From Chrysosporum bergii ANA360D (GTDB taxonomy: Bacteria > Cyanobacteriota > Cyanobacteriia > Cyanobacteriales > Nostocaceae), in NCBI RefSeq assembly GCF_029891735.1, contig NZ_JANQDH010000090.1, positions 62,001 through 126,000 on the forward strand: a stretch of 64,000 bases of DNA, written 5' to 3'. The notes beneath the pieces are model-generated. The model made no database searches and was not told the origin of the DNA. It saw only the letters and a program-made list of their open reading frames with translations. The translations under genes and the position numbers were made by a program. Positions 47,794-58,158 of the stretch are shown in pieces. Within the stretch, counting starts at the first letter, position 1. Every line of letters starts with the position of its first letter.

Positions 47794-48382
47794 TTAGCTT
47801 AAAGTTTCTCCTAATGATTGTATTGACTTTGTTGTTAACTGTGCTTGTTTAATCAGGTATTACTAATCAACATTTGATTTCCTTTATAACAAGTCTAATC
47901 ACAAACTATAAAGTTTTGTAACCACTTGGGGAAAAGGTAGTAATAACACTGAAGCCATAATGGCTGCTATCAGCACAAAATATAAGGGTATCACTCAATT
48001 ATTGCTACAAATATCAAGGCCCATATCACGTTTATAAATAGTTTTGTCTGTCTTTATAAGAAAATAGGCTGAGAACCCTTGAGGTTGAGTTTTGGAGGGT
48101 GGCGGAAAAACTTAACCGTCCTTTAGGCAAGGGATTAAGGCCAGTTGAGGCGTAAACGCCTCAGTCGTTTTAACTATTTCTTGGTAACGCTATAGGAGTT
48201 GGAATCTCTATTCTGGTTGGTGAAAACCTGCTAGGGCAAATTCTGACGTAGAATGTAGAATCACCGTGGGTTTACGCGGAGGAGTGTCAATTGCTAAGAT
48301 TAGGTAAAATTAAAATAAATTAGCAAAATTAACCGGGGGTATACCCAAAAATCGCCATGAAGTATACAAGAGGGCAAACGGT
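47794..48382. promoter_or_regulatory. divergent hmpA/hmpF control region
   Basis: 589 bases with no gene. GGGTATACCC (48337-48346) is a perfect palindrome 37 bases before the hmpF start. AGGCGTAAACGCCT (48147-48160) is a perfect hairpin. A segment near 48255-48290 (GAATCACCGTGGG, then GAGGAGTGTCAA) resembles a degenerate IS605-type right end. The region must carry promoters for both hmpA and hmpF. Confidence 0.5.
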
Positions 48383-50125
48383 GTGCTGTATTTAGCAGAA
48401 GTACAAAGGCAAAAGGGCGGCTTGCTCGGTGGTGGAGCTAAAACTGAACTGAAACTGCTAGCTTGTCAGCGAACCGACCAGAATTGGGGTACTGTGTCGG
48501 AAGAACTAATAGCGGCTGAGGATGCTAGTAAGTTGAGTGATGGCGCACTGGTGCTGGTGGAACTTAACCCCAATCGCCAAGTGCTGCGCATTCAAGAGGC
48601 TGGAAGGCCATTGGTTAACATTTTGCAAAATCTTTCCCGTCAGTTGGAAAAATTTAAGCTCAAGGAAGAGGAAATTGATCAGTGGAAAGAGTCACTGACA
48701 TTTCAGGCGCAGGTGATGAATCGCCGTGAAATGGAGATGGAGGCTCGTTTAGAACAGTTACAACAAATGGAGGAACAAGTCCAACGTTTGGAGTTACAAA
48801 AACAGGAAGTTGAGACTAAATGGGAGCAAATTTGCCAATTACAGGCGGATATTGAGCGTAACCGTCAGGAACTACGGGGGGCTTGGGAACATTTGCGGGG
48901 TGAGCAACGCCGCTTAGAAGAGTTGCAAGCAGATTCGCTACCCGGTCAGGTCTTGGATCAGGAACACAGTCGGGTGATGGGGGAGTTACTTGACCGCTTG
49001 TGTAATAGAGTTGCACCTACGGAAATTGTTAGGGAAGATTTGAATCTGGCTTTGGAATTGGTGGAAAGCCAGCAAGCTGGTTTAAACTCGAATTGGCAAG
49101 AAGTAGAGCGGCAAAAAACTTTAGCTACTCAACAACAAGCAGAAATTGACAGCTTATGCCAAACTTTAAGCGATCGCCGCAATGCCTGGCAACAGGGACG
49201 CGATTTGTTGGAACAGCAAAAGGCTCAATTAAAAGTAAAAACCGCTACTCTTGCCAGTAAGCAAGATTATCTGGAAATCTTCATAGAACAATTGCAACAT
49301 CAAGAGATGTTACACCAAAAAATTCGTTCTTTAGCTGCAACTTCTGGTGATGTCGTACTTGGGCAGCAAGTTGATTTTCAAGCTTTAGAAAAGATGTCTT
49401 TAGAAGAACTACAAAAAGTAATACAAGATTTGAGGCATAAGTTGGAAACAGATTCTAGCTTTGTCCAGGATCAGGAGCAAGAACTAAAATATAAACAAGA
49501 AACTATAGAAAAACTGCAAAATCAAATCAACGCAGCACCGGACTATGAAAAAAATAATTTGCAAATGGAACTGGCGGATGAACAAGACCTTTACCAAATG
49601 TTAAATGAAACTTTGGTGGGACAACGCCGCAATTTGCTAGAACGGGAAAAGTTAATTAAGCAGCATGAAAATATACTCCTACGGAGACAAGGACACCCTG
49701 TTACTAATATAGAAGAAACTCACAAAATTGATTTTGAACCGATTTTGTTACAGATGAAAACTCAGCGACAACAACATTCCCAAGAAATAGAAAAGTTAGA
49801 AGCTGAAATTTCCCAAATGCTTGCTGGTATTGAGATGGAACAAGGAATCATTAATAATCAAAGCCAAGAACAAGATGAAAAGCAGCAAGAATGTGAGGAC
49901 ATAGAAACTAACTTGCTATCCTTACGAACAGCAACTGCTGAATATTGGGGTCGTATAAGTCTTTATCAAGAGGTATTACAACCAATTCAGGATAGTATAA
50001 ATGAATTACGGCATACAATACAAAGAATTGCCGAATCTTTGGCTCAAGTTGAAGAAACTCATGATCAGCAACTCCAAACTATTAATGAAATGCGTCACAT
50101 TATCCATGGTTTTATATCTCAGTGA
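48383..50125 (+). CDS. hmpF: pilus motility taxis coiled-coil protein HmpF
   Basis: 580 residues from GTG 48383, with GAGGG 9 bases upstream. A conserved N-terminal domain of about 85 residues (MLYLAEVQRQKGGLLGGGAK, then TELKLLACQRTDQNWGTVSE) precedes long coiled coils from about 95 to the end, rich in Q, E, L and R. This matches HmpF of Nostoc punctiforme, a protein needed for type IV pilus motility and located at pilus machines. It is divergent from hmpA-E as expected for the locus. Confidence 0.88.
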   Translation: MLYLAEVQRQKGGLLGGGAKTELKLLACQRTDQNWGTVSEELIAAEDASKLSDGALVLVELNPNRQVLRIQEAGRPLVNILQNLSRQLEKFKLKEEEIDQWKESLTFQAQVMNRREMEMEARLEQLQQMEEQVQRLELQKQEVETKWEQICQLQADIERNRQELRGAWEHLRGEQRRLEELQADSLPGQVLDQEHSRVMGELLDRLCNRVAPTEIVREDLNLALELVESQQAGLNSNWQEVERQKTLATQQQAEIDSLCQTLSDRRNAWQQGRDLLEQQKAQLKVKTATLASKQDYLEIFIEQLQHQEMLHQKIRSLAATSGDVVLGQQVDFQALEKMSLEELQKVIQDLRHKLETDSSFVQDQEQELKYKQETIEKLQNQINAAPDYEKNNLQMELADEQDLYQMLNETLVGQRRNLLEREKLIKQHENILLRRQGHPVTNIEETHKIDFEPILLQMKTQRQQHSQEIEKLEAEISQMLAGIEMEQGIINNQSQEQDEKQQECEDIETNLLSLRTATAEYWGRISLYQEVLQPIQDSINELRHTIQRIAESLAQVEETHDQQLQTINEMRHIIHGFISQ

Positions 50126-50131
50126 GAGTGA

Positions 50132-51130
50132 CTAGTTTGTCAGCCATATCTCATCGCCATGGACTTGGGCGATGATACCCCCTGGAAATGGATCGGTTTG
50201 TGAACGGTTGGGTGCTGTAATTAAGTCCGTTAATTTTTCAATATGGTCAAAAGTGGGAGCATCATTTAATATCTGTTGTAATATCTGTCGCATGACGCGA
50301 CGTTGCAGCGCCAGTGGTGCTTTTTTTAATACCCGACGATTTAACCTCAAGTTAGCCCAGTTTCCCTCATTCTCTAATTCCCAGTTTATGGCTTCTTGTT
50401 TCAACTGATGGGCTACTTGTTCTAAATATTCCACTTCGGCTTGTAAAAGTTCTGCTGTTTGAGCCAGGGCTGATTCCACCTTGGGGTTAAAGTTGGCTTG
50501 TAAGTATGGGATTAATTCTTGGCGAATGCGGTTGCGGGCATATTTTATATCTTGATTGGTGGAATCTTCCCAAACTGAAAGATCAAACTCTTGACAAAAT
50601 TCTCCGGTTTGTTGACGAGTGATTTCTAATAAAGGGCGGATCAGTAAAATATCTCTGGTTATTGGTCTTTTCCAAGTTAGTGCTTGTAACCCATCAGCCC
50701 CAGTACCCCTGATTAAGTTGTACAACAGAGTTTCCGCGCGATCGCTTGCTGTATGTCCTGTGACGATATACTGATAATTGTTGGCTTGCGCCATGGCAAT
50801 TAAAGCGTGATACCGCCAATTACGGGCTGCTGCTTCACTGTTTAATGGTTGTGTTGCTGTTTCTAAATAAAAAGATATACCCCAACTTTCTGCTAATTGT
50901 TGCACATGACGGGCATTAGCTGCCGAGTCGCTACGCCAGCGATGATCGCAATGGCCAATGCCTAAATACCATCCCCATTTTGGTTGTAAGTCTAACAGTA
51001 ATTTAATTAAACATAGAGAATCTTGACCCCCAGATACCGCCACTAATAGCCTGTGATCATGGTCAAATAAGTGGCGCGAGCGAATAGTGCGATGTATTTT
51101 GGCGTGTAAGACAGTCCATACCATTGACAA
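50132..51130 (-). CDS. tilS: tRNA(Ile)-lysidine synthetase
   Basis: A 332-residue N-type ATP pyrophosphatase that modifies C34 of the CAU-anticodon tRNA-Ile to lysidine so that it reads AUA. The PP-loop AVSGGQDS is at 31-38; DHRWRSDSAANARHVQQLAE and VTGHTASDRAETLLYNLIRG follow. The C-terminal part is short, as in other cyanobacterial TilS. It is convergent with hmpF, with 6 bases between stops. Confidence 0.93.
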   Translation of the reverse strand: MSMVWTVLHAKIHRTIRSRHLFDHDHRLLVAVSGGQDSLCLIKLLLDLQPKWGWYLGIGHCDHRWRSDSAANARHVQQLAESWGISFYLETATQPLNSEAAARNWRYHALIAMAQANNYQYIVTGHTASDRAETLLYNLIRGTGADGLQALTWKRPITRDILLIRPLLEITRQQTGEFCQEFDLSVWEDSTNQDIKYARNRIRQELIPYLQANFNPKVESALAQTAELLQAEVEYLEQVAHQLKQEAINWELENEGNWANLRLNRRVLKKAPLALQRRVMRQILQQILNDAPTFDHIEKLTDLITAPNRSQTDPFPGGIIAQVHGDEIWLTN

Positions 51131-51279
51131 ATTCTATTTCTCAGAAAATAATATTTAATTTCCATCGGTTGTTTTCCCCTCCTTGTGGCAGAAAGAAGTT
51201 ACCGGGAGGGCTTTTCTCCGGGTATACTTCTCCTCTAGACAGGCTAAGGGTGAATTGAGGAAATACCAGGGGTGGGATT

Positions 51280-52338
51280 TTATAAAAACCAACCATAGGA
51301 ATGCAAACCTTTACCTAAAAGATTCACACCCAAATAGCAAATCCACACCACCACAAATCCACTAGCAGCTAAAATTGCGGGACGACGACCTTGCCAACCG
51401 CGAGTAATTCGGGCATGGAGGTAGGCTGCGAAAACTAACCAAGTAATTAACGCCCAAGTTTCTTTAGGGTCCCAACTCCAGTAAGAACCCCAGGCTTCGT
51501 TAGCCCACACTGCACCGGCAATAATGCCAATGGTAATCAGGGGAAATCCTAATCCAATAATGCGATAGCTGATATTATCTAAGGTTTCCGCCAAGCTCAG
51601 GCGCTGTGGTGACAGTGGTTCATTGGCTGGTACTATTGTGGAAGATTGACCAGTGGTGACTAGATTTAAAACAGCAGTATTACCTTTGCCATTGTGATTA
51701 GTTTCCCAGGAAGAAAAACCATTGTTTTCCATTGGCGGTGTTGCAGTCTGAGAAATTAATTTTTCTCCTTTGTGCAGGCGGTAGCCGTTGCTACGATAAC
51801 CGCCATTACCCACAGAACTGCCCTGTAGTTGAATATCTTGACCGCGAGTAACAATCAGAAAAGCGATGGCCAGCAGTGAACCCACCATCAAAGCTGCATA
51901 ACTTAACATCATTACACTGACGTGCATCATCAGCCAATTAGACTTGAGTGCGGGTACTAATGGTTCTGCTGATTGCATTTCTGAGGGTAGGGTGAGGGCG
52001 GCAAAGGCAGTTATACCCATGGCTACAGGTGCGGTAACAACTCCTACTAGTCGGCTCCGGCTAGTGTTCTCAGCAAATAGGTGTACTGCGGTAATACCCC
52101 AAACTAAGAAGAATAAAGATTCATAGAGATTACTGAGGGGAAAATAGCCAGCTTCTATCCATCGCGCCCCTAAAAGTGTAGCTATGCACAAGTTAGCAAT
52201 GGCCATTCCCCCAGTACCCAAAGTAGCAAGGGTAGGGAGATGGGGAAAAGCTGCTCCTCCCCAATACACCAGCATTGTCAGAAATAGTACAGCAAAACTG
52301 GCATTGTCTAACCAGTTCTGGAGTGCAACCAGATTCAT
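51280..52338 (-). CDS. ccsA: system II cytochrome c biogenesis protein CcsA (CcsB/ResC type)
   Basis: A 352-residue thylakoid or plasma membrane protein with about eight membrane helices that handles haem for attachment to c-type apocytochromes. The haem-binding WWD signature is [20 protein letters not shown]. His residues flank it ([26 protein letters not shown] at the end). A Gly/Asn-rich insert of about 80 residues at about 165-245 lies between helices and is poorly conserved. The partner Ccs1 is not in the window. Naming differs between cyanobacteria/plastids (CcsA) and other bacteria. Confidence 0.9.
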   Translation of the reverse strand: MNLVALQNWLDNASFAVLFLTMLVYWGGAAFPHLPTLATLGTGGMAIANLCIATLLGARWIEAGYFPLSNLYESLFFLVWGITAVHLFAENTSRSRLVGVVTAPVAMGITAFAALTLPSEMQSAEPLVPALKSNWLMMHVSVMMLSYAALMVGSLLAIAFLIVTRGQDIQLQGSSVGNGGYRSNGYRLHKGEKLISQTATPPMENNGFSSWETNHNGKGNTAVLNLVTTGQSSTIVPANEPLSPQRLSLAETLDNISYRIIGLGFPLITIGIIAGAVWANEAWGSYWSWDPKETWALITWLVFAAYLHARITRGWQGRRPAILAASGFVVVWICYLGVNLLGKGLHSYGWFL

Positions 52339-52422
52339 AAACTTTTCTCTCCCATTGATTGATTAAAATAACGATGCTGACTCTTCTGATCCTATCTGTT
52401 TAGAGACTGATCAGACACGCTC

Positions 52423-54198
52423 TTAATTTAGTTTCTGCATTACTGACTCAGCACTCAAGGGAGGAAAAGGTGCAACTGCTGAACTATTACTTTTTTTGAG
52501 GACTATAAAAATGTTGTAGCGAGTACTGCGATTATCGCTGACAGCAGACGTTACCCCGATGGAGCGTGTTGCATCTAGAAAAGTTTGTTGGTTAGGAAAT
52601 AAACTACTAAGTGTAAAGTTTTTGACAGCCGTTTCCATGTCTAAGAAAAACTGCCCATTGCTGGGATTGGGTTCTGTGGGAACGGTTTGTTGAAATGGCA
52701 AGGTACTAGCTAGTGTTTGATCAGGTTTCGGGAGAATTTTATCTGTGATGGGAGCCCCCACTACTAAAAAAGCAATATCATCATCTAACCAACCACGGCT
52801 AGCGGTTAAAGTGTTAAAGGGGGTCATCCAGTTAACAACCTGTTGACCAGCCACCCTACTGGGTTGGATTTGAAACTGGTATTGGTTTTTCATTACCTCA
52901 TCCAGCTTTTTCAAAGATGCTTCAGCTTTTCTACGTAGGCTTTTACCGTTGGATGAGTCCTTGGCTTGTACCAGGAATAACAAACCGGCCCGAAAATCCT
53001 GGGCAGAATCATTATTCCCAGTGTTGGGAATCACTGAGACAGAAAATTCACCTTGCATCCAACTGAGAAAGTCTCGATCTAAATCTAATTCAGTCAGGGA
53101 CTTAACCCCACCTCGCAACTGTTCTGGTGATATGGGGGAGAGGGGATTTTTTTGTGATGTGGAAACATAGTCTTCCCACCACTGTTTTAAGTTTCCGCCA
53201 GACAGCATCATTAAGGTGTCCGCCGGTACGCGGTTTTGCATTGTCCCGGCTTTGTTTTCCACTTTCAAGAGACGCTGACTATGAGAATTACGCCAAGAAA
53301 TGCCGGTTAAGCGTATTCCTTCAGGTTCCAAGGTGATAGACCCTGCTAAACCTTGATTGTTTTGCAGTTGAGCTAAAACCTGATCGGGTAAAGCACGGTT
53401 GGGAGCAGCAGCTGCTAATTTGGCGGCTATTGGTACATTGACATAAAACTGAGCAAAGGAGCGAGGGTTGAATATTTTTCGGAAATGCTCGCCAAAACCT
53501 GCCACAGTTGCCAAAGATGTTTTACCTTGATATGTATCAATTGCTCGTTCTGTGGCTTGGGGATGATCGGTAATCACTAGAAACTGTTGATCTAATAATG
53601 CGGCTGACAGCTTTTCCCCCGATGGACTATCAATTTGTTTAATGGTAATTCCCTGGTAAGTGCGATCGCTCCATTTCCCTGGTTTGAGGGTTTTGGGTGC
53701 TGTGAAGATGTTTTTAGCTGCTGCTGGGTTGTTCACTGGTAATACCATCACCATGGACTGTTGAGGGCTGGTAGCATCTTTGTTCTTTTCTGCTGGTTTG
53801 AGTGCAGGTTGAGTGGTTGATGGAGACAAAATTGCTAGGGTGACTTGATTTCCTACCCAAGGGGCGATGTCTTTCTCAAAGTCATAACCATTACTATTTA
53901 GTAAGCGATCGCGCAACTGAACTAAATTTTTATTTATTGCTGCTTGGGTTTGTTTTGTTCCCAACTTCTGTAGTTTTTGCCATTCTTGGGCATCTGTGGT
54001 TAAAGAGAGGGTAAACAGTGCATCTTGAGGAATAATATTAGCACCCACTGGCAAGCCTTGAGAGGGGGTTTGACGTTGGGTTAAAGTCCAGTATGTAGCA
54101 CTTCCCCCAGCAATCAATAATCCAGCGGCCAATAGTGTTAGCAGCAGAGGGTGTTTCTTGATTTTGTTTTTGAGAACAGACACAATAGGCAGGGTCAT
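52423..54198 (-). CDS. DUF3352 family membrane-anchored protein
   Basis: 591 residues from ATG 54198 (MTLPIVSVLKNKIKKHPLLL). An in-frame start at 54318 would place 40 extra residues before the anchor and is less likely. One membrane helix at about 16-36 (HPLLLTLLAAGLLIAGGSAT) is followed by a large extracytoplasmic domain matching DUF3352 (PQDALFTLSLTTDAQEWQKL, then GYDFEKDIAPWVGNQVTLAI and LDLDRDFLSWMQGEFSVSVI). The function is unknown; the family is common in cyanobacteria. Confidence 0.8.
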   Translation of the reverse strand: MTLPIVSVLKNKIKKHPLLLTLLAAGLLIAGGSATYWTLTQRQTPSQGLPVGANIIPQDALFTLSLTTDAQEWQKLQKLGTKQTQAAINKNLVQLRDRLLNSNGYDFEKDIAPWVGNQVTLAILSPSTTQPALKPAEKNKDATSPQQSMVMVLPVNNPAAAKNIFTAPKTLKPGKWSDRTYQGITIKQIDSPSGEKLSAALLDQQFLVITDHPQATERAIDTYQGKTSLATVAGFGEHFRKIFNPRSFAQFYVNVPIAAKLAAAAPNRALPDQVLAQLQNNQGLAGSITLEPEGIRLTGISWRNSHSQRLLKVENKAGTMQNRVPADTLMMLSGGNLKQWWEDYVSTSQKNPLSPISPEQLRGGVKSLTELDLDRDFLSWMQGEFSVSVIPNTGNNDSAQDFRAGLLFLVQAKDSSNGKSLRRKAEASLKKLDEVMKNQYQFQIQPSRVAGQQVVNWMTPFNTLTASRGWLDDDIAFLVVGAPITDKILPKPDQTLASTLPFQQTVPTEPNPSNGQFFLDMETAVKNFTLSSLFPNQQTFLDATRSIGVTSAVSDNRSTRYNIFIVLKKSNSSAVAPFPPLSAESVMQKLN

Positions 54199-54380
54199 GG
54201 AAACCTTTACCTCATCATTAGTTGAATTGAGAAGACAAGTTTTCTGGGATAGTTTCTCTTGGATAAATTCCTCTATGCCCAACAATTCGAGGGTATAACC
54301 AACTCGCAAAACCTGCAAGTTATGGGTATCCTGAGTTGCACCCTGTAGAAAACTTTAATTTCTGATTTTCTGGAATTAGG

Positions 54381-55019
54381 CTAAGTAGCTGGATCTTTCC
54401 CATTTTGGGAAATCAGTTTTGAGCTTCCCAAATATTTGGTTAGATAAGGGGAAAAAACTTCATATATTAAGGTTAGAGGTCTTCCATGATGCCAAAACAA
54501 GTAATGACGACCCCAAAAAGGGCCAACTACCTGAAAACCTGATTCTAGTGCTGCTGAGTAGCCGTAGTAAATTCCTTGAATATCCCGATATAATTCGGTA
54601 CGAATGCGAGCTAAACTCGCCCAAATTGGTAGAGAGCGATTTTGTAAAAATTCATCTACATGACTAGCTTCCCACCATGAGGTGGCATAGCCTAATCGTT
54701 GCCCAGAAGCAGTACGTAGCCACACCTGTCGCCGCAGTCGCGGTCCTGGTACAGCTTGAATTAAATCGGGAGCATTATCTAAGTCCATGCCAATCAATGA
54801 CATATCCATGACATCCACTTCTGTGGGTTCACCCGTGAGTAATTGTAAATGTCTTGTGGGGGAGCCGTCACCCAGAAGTAACAGTTGCCACGCTGGTGCT
54901 AACTGTGAGTGAGGCAAACTTGTTTGAATAACTTCCTCACCCCCTTGCCAAATCGGGGTGAGGTAATGCCATGTTGTTGGCAATGTTGAGTTGTTTGTGC
55001 TGGTAAAAGTTGCAGTCAA
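54381..55019 (-). CDS. chorismate lyase (DUF98 type)
   Basis: A 212-residue protein of the cyanobacterial chorismate lyase family, which releases 4-hydroxybenzoate from chorismate for plastoquinone synthesis. Recognisable blocks: LLLGDGSPTRHLQLLTGEPT, PRLRRQVWLRTASGQRLGYA, SWWEASHVDEFLQNRSLPIW and LTLIYEVFSPYL. It differs from proteobacterial UbiC in sequence but plays the equivalent role. It lies upstream of the DUF3352 gene on the same strand. Confidence 0.82.
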   Translation of the reverse strand: MTATFTSTNNSTLPTTWHYLTPIWQGGEEVIQTSLPHSQLAPAWQLLLLGDGSPTRHLQLLTGEPTEVDVMDMSLIGMDLDNAPDLIQAVPGPRLRRQVWLRTASGQRLGYATSWWEASHVDEFLQNRSLPIWASLARIRTELYRDIQGIYYGYSAALESGFQVVGPFWGRHYLFWHHGRPLTLIYEVFSPYLTKYLGSSKLISQNGKDPAT

Positions 55020-55106
55020 TGTTCTTTACAAAAGTTCACCTACTTATATAAAAGCACAAAAATTTTGGCAGGGGGGGTTAAGTTGAAAATGAGAAATATA
55101 AATAAT

Positions 55107-55134
55107 GAAAAGGCGCTGCCATAGCAGCGCTTTT
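55107..55134 (-). terminator. terminator of tRNA-Leu
   Basis: GCGCTGC (55113-55119) and GCAGCGC (55124-55130) form a perfect 7-bp stem with a CATA loop, flanked by AAAA and TTTT so it could work in both directions. It lies 16 bases after the tRNA-Leu 3' end. Confidence 0.7.
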
Positions 55135-55145
55135 CTTGTTAATCA

Positions 55146-55226
55146 TGCGGATGGCGAGACTCGAACTCGCAAGGCAAAGCCACACGCACCTCAAGCGTGC
55201 GCGTATACCAATTCCGCCACATCCGC
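55146..55226 (-). tRNA. tRNA-Leu, anticodon GAG
   Basis: An 81-nt class II tRNA with a long variable arm. Acceptor GCGGATG (5' end at 55226) pairs with CATCCGC, and the discriminator is A (55146). The anticodon stem CACGC/GCGTG closes the loop TTGAGGT, anticodon GAG, reading CUC/CUU. The T-arm has GAGTTCGAGTCTC. CCA is not encoded. A protein ORF track across it in the same region (55078-55365) is spurious. Confidence 0.95.
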
Positions 55227-55586
55227 GTTTGTCCAGAAATAAAGCATAGCACAAAAAAATCAAGATGGTAAGAAAATATTTAAATTTAAATGGAAGTAAA
55301 TACCAGTCCTGGGAGGGACGACATATGGCTGACAAAAATATAATGGCTTTACAGGTGAGATGCAAACTGCCCTGATGGCTAGTTGGGTAAAGTGAGTCCA
55401 GACTAGAAGATGCAATATTGTTACTCTAGTTAAGATGCCTCAAGGCAGGCTACCAAATCATCTCTAAACTCTGCTCAGGATAAAGCTAGAAACACTCCTG
55501 TCATAATTTCAGATCAAGCGAAAGCATGGTGGTAAATGGGATGGGAGACGATAACAATCTACTGGTACTAATATCGAAGCTAAAAC
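55227..55586. other. divergent region tRNA-Leu / accC
   Basis: 360 bases between divergent genes, holding promoters for tRNA-Leu and accC. No gene, hairpin or repeat was found. Confidence 0.5.
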
Positions 55587-56930
55587 ATGAAGTTTGACAA
55601 AATATTAATTGCCAATCGCGGAGAAATCGCCCTTCGTATTCTCCGAGCCTGTGAAGAAATGGGAATCGCCACAGTTGCGGTTCACTCTACCGTTGACCGA
55701 AATGCTCTCCATGTCCAACTGGCTGATGAAGCCGTTTGTATTGGCGAGGCTGCCAGCAGTAAAAGTTACTTGAATATTCCTAATATTATTGCTGCTGCCC
55801 TCACCCGTAATGCCACGGCCATTCATCCTGGTTATGGATTTTTAGCTGAAAATGCCAGATTCGCAGAAATCTGTGCTGATCATGACATTGCCTTTATTGG
55901 CCCCACTCCCGAAGCCATCAGGTTGATGGGGGATAAATCCACAGCTAAAGAAACTATGCAAAAAGCTTTAGTACCAACTGTGCCTGGTAGTGATGGGTTG
56001 GTAGAGTCTGAACAGGAAGGATTGCTCATTGCCAAAGAGATGGAGTATCCGGTAATGATTAAAGCTACTGCTGGAGGTGGGGGTAGAGGAATGCGTTTAG
56101 TGCGTTCTGAAAGTGAATTTGTCAAACTTTTCTTAGCTGCTCAAGGAGAGGCCGGAGCAGCCTTTGGCAATCCCGGCGTTTATGTGGAAAAATTTATTGA
56201 ATGTCCCCGCCACATTGAATTTCAGATTTTGGCAGATAATTACGGTAACGTTATCCACTTGGGTGAACGGGATTGTTCAATTCAGCGCCGCAATCAAAAG
56301 TTATTAGAAGAGGCTCCCAGTCCGGCATTAGACCCAGAACTAAGAGAAAAAATGGGACAGGCTGCCGTTCGAGCAGCTCAGTTTATCAACTTTACAGGAG
56401 CGGGTACGGTTGAGTTTCTTTTAGATAAGTCTGGTAAGTTCTATTTCATGGAAATGAACACGAGGATTCAAGTTGAGCATCCCGTCACGGAGATGATCAC
56501 AGGAGTAGACCTAGTGGTTGAACAAATCCGCATTGCCCAAGGGAAAAGACTACGGTTGACCCAAGACCAAGTAATTTTGCGGGGTCACTCCATTGAATGC
56601 CGGATTAATGCTGAAGACCCGGAACATGAATTTCGCCCCTCTCCCGGACGTATTAGTGGCTATCTTCCCCCCGGTGGTCCTGGTGTGCGTATTGATTCCC
56701 ATGTTTACACGGATTACCAAATCCCGCCCTATTATGATTCTCTGATTGGCAAATTAATTGTTTGGGGACCAGACCGGGCTACTGCAATTAACCGGATGAA
56801 ACGCGCACTGCGAGAGTGCGCCATTACCGGACTTCCTACTACTATTGGATTTCATCAAAAAATTATGGAAAACCCAGAATTTTTGCGGGGTCATGTCTAC
56901 ACCAATTTTGTCCAGAAGATGAATCTTTAG
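55587..56930 (+). CDS. accC: acetyl-CoA carboxylase, biotin carboxylase subunit
   Basis: A 447-residue ATP-grasp enzyme that carboxylates biotin on AccB, the first half of malonyl-CoA formation in fatty acid synthesis. Blocks in order: [54 protein letters not shown] (ATP lid), [38 protein letters not shown] and [18 protein letters not shown] (catalytic Glu and Arg). It is full length. accB, accA and accD are not adjacent, as usual in cyanobacteria. Confidence 0.98.
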   Translation: MKFDKILIANRGEIALRILRACEEMGIATVAVHSTVDRNALHVQLADEAVCIGEAASSKSYLNIPNIIAAALTRNATAIHPGYGFLAENARFAEICADHDIAFIGPTPEAIRLMGDKSTAKETMQKALVPTVPGSDGLVESEQEGLLIAKEMEYPVMIKATAGGGGRGMRLVRSESEFVKLFLAAQGEAGAAFGNPGVYVEKFIECPRHIEFQILADNYGNVIHLGERDCSIQRRNQKLLEEAPSPALDPELREKMGQAAVRAAQFINFTGAGTVEFLLDKSGKFYFMEMNTRIQVEHPVTEMITGVDLVVEQIRIAQGKRLRLTQDQVILRGHSIECRINAEDPEHEFRPSPGRISGYLPPGGPGVRIDSHVYTDYQIPPYYDSLIGKLIVWGPDRATAINRMKRALRECAITGLPTTIGFHQKIMENPEFLRGHVYTNFVQKMNL

Positions 56931-57043
56931 GAATGGGGTAATGGGGAGTAAGAAGTGGTGGTACGTTTTTTGAACCTAGCATCACGTTCCTCTGTCTAAT
57001 AGTTTAGGTGGCTTGCTCCCAGACACATTAAGTCCTATAATCT

Positions 57044-57337
57044 CTAATGCAAACGAGTCATCATGGTGAGTAGTCCTTGCTGACCGAGAAGAATCTCCCT
57101 AATGAGGCTGAAAATTCCTACCCAGAGAATAGGGGTAATATCTACTCCCCCTATGGGTGGTACTAATTTTCGCAATGGCACTAAAAAGGGTTCAGTTGGC
57201 CAGGCTATGAGATTAAAGGGTAAACGATTCAGGTTTACTTGCGGATACCAGGTGAGAATGATGCGGAAAATAAATAAAAATATCATCACTCCCAACACAG
57301 GTCCGAGAATCCAAACGGTCAGGTTAACGCCAGTCAT
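57044..57337 (-). CDS. YggT family membrane protein
   Basis: A 97-residue protein with two membrane helices (about 8-28 and 65-85) and the family signature FRIILTWYPQVNLNRLPFNL then PTEPFLVPLRKLVPPIGGVD. YggT-like proteins (Ycf19/CCB3 relatives) are linked to chloroplast and cyanobacterial cytochrome b6 maturation and nucleoid distribution; the exact role here is not known. It is convergent with accC. Confidence 0.88.
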   Translation of the reverse strand: MTGVNLTVWILGPVLGVMIFLFIFRIILTWYPQVNLNRLPFNLIAWPTEPFLVPLRKLVPPIGGVDITPILWVGIFSLIREILLGQQGLLTMMTRLH

Positions 57338-57692
57338 CGGTTTAAGCTATTATTTGTGGACTAAGAAACAATTTAGGGAAAAGCCTGCAATTTGGCAGCT
57401 TTGTTAAGTATTCTTTCTTTAATTTAACAGGACTCAGGCAACTGGCTTCGCCAGTGCCTAAAGAAATCTGGTGGTCTGTGCAAAAACTAAACGAGAAACA
57501 TGGGAAGGTCTGGACATTTAGACAAAAACCCAAGGATAAATTGAAACTCCTCAACCTTCCAACGTACTTTACACAATTTTCTAGAGGGACGTTGAGTTTT
57601 AAGATGAGAACGTCTCTACATTTCTCTATTCCCTGTTCCCTCAGAGAGCATATTAGAATTATGATGAAGTGTGTAAAAAAAGGTTTAGAACA
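57338..57692. other. YggT-psbX intergenic region with repeats
   Basis: 355 bases with no gene. ACTGGCTTCGCCAGT (57440-57454) is a hairpin; the core GGCTTCGCCAGTGCC also occurs at about 3340, so it is a small dispersed repeat. A second inverted repeat, TAGAGGGACGTT to AACGTCTCTA (57583-57618), belongs to the TAGAGAC-type family also seen at 62304-62331. The psbX promoter must be near the right end. Confidence 0.5.
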
Positions 57693-57812
57693 ATGACGCC
57701 TTCATTAGCAAATTTTCTTTGGAGTCTGGCTTGGGGTACTGTGATTGTAGTCATTCCCGCTACAATTGCCCTGATTTTCATTAGCCAAAAAGATAAAATT
57801 CAGCGTTACTAA
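57693..57812 (+). CDS. psbX: photosystem II protein PsbX
   Basis: 39 residues from ATG 57693 to TAA 57810-57812, starting [20 protein letters not shown] and ending [11 protein letters not shown]. This is the typical cyanobacterial PsbX: a single membrane helix (about 10-31) with a short charged C-terminus. PsbX binds at the edge of photosystem II near cytochrome b559 and affects QB turnover. AGG lies 10-12 bases upstream of the start. The Ycf66 gene follows. Confidence 0.95.
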   Translation: MTPSLANFLWSLAWGTVIVVIPATIALIFISQKDKIQRY

Positions 57813-58158
57813 GGCTGGAGAGAGTCGGTTTGACTCTGATCTACTACCGATGACCTGTCAGCTATTTCAGCTAAAAATGATTGATTTCTCATAGCTTTAG
57901 AATTTTGTCAAGGTGTTTTCGGGGGGCATTTTGCCCACCTGAACTATGCTAGTTAATATGAACCAGCTTACCTAATGGCATCAAAAGCAGAAATTACTCT
58001 CCGTAAGGACAAGGTATACTTAGCTGACAGACATCGGCTTTTTTAGCTGGATGTGCAGTTTAAATAATTTGAGTATTATATTGTGCATATTGTGTCTAAT
58101 TAAAGTAGTGATTTTAATTGTGACCCGTTAACATAGATTTGATATTTGGAAAGGAACA
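57813..58158. other. psbX-ycf66 intergenic region
   Basis: 346 bases without a gene. Upstream of the Ycf66 gene AAGGA sits 4 bases before its ATG. I see no clear terminator after psbX, and no promoter that I would defend. Confidence 0.45.

Noticed and set aside
55078-55365. 95-residue ORF on the minus strand
   Set aside because: It lies across tRNA-Leu and its terminator; the protein sequence is a by-product of the tRNA.
57454-57696. 80-residue plus-strand ORF before psbX
   Set aside because: It begins in a hairpin repeat and runs through an inverted repeat, with no recognisable protein pattern.
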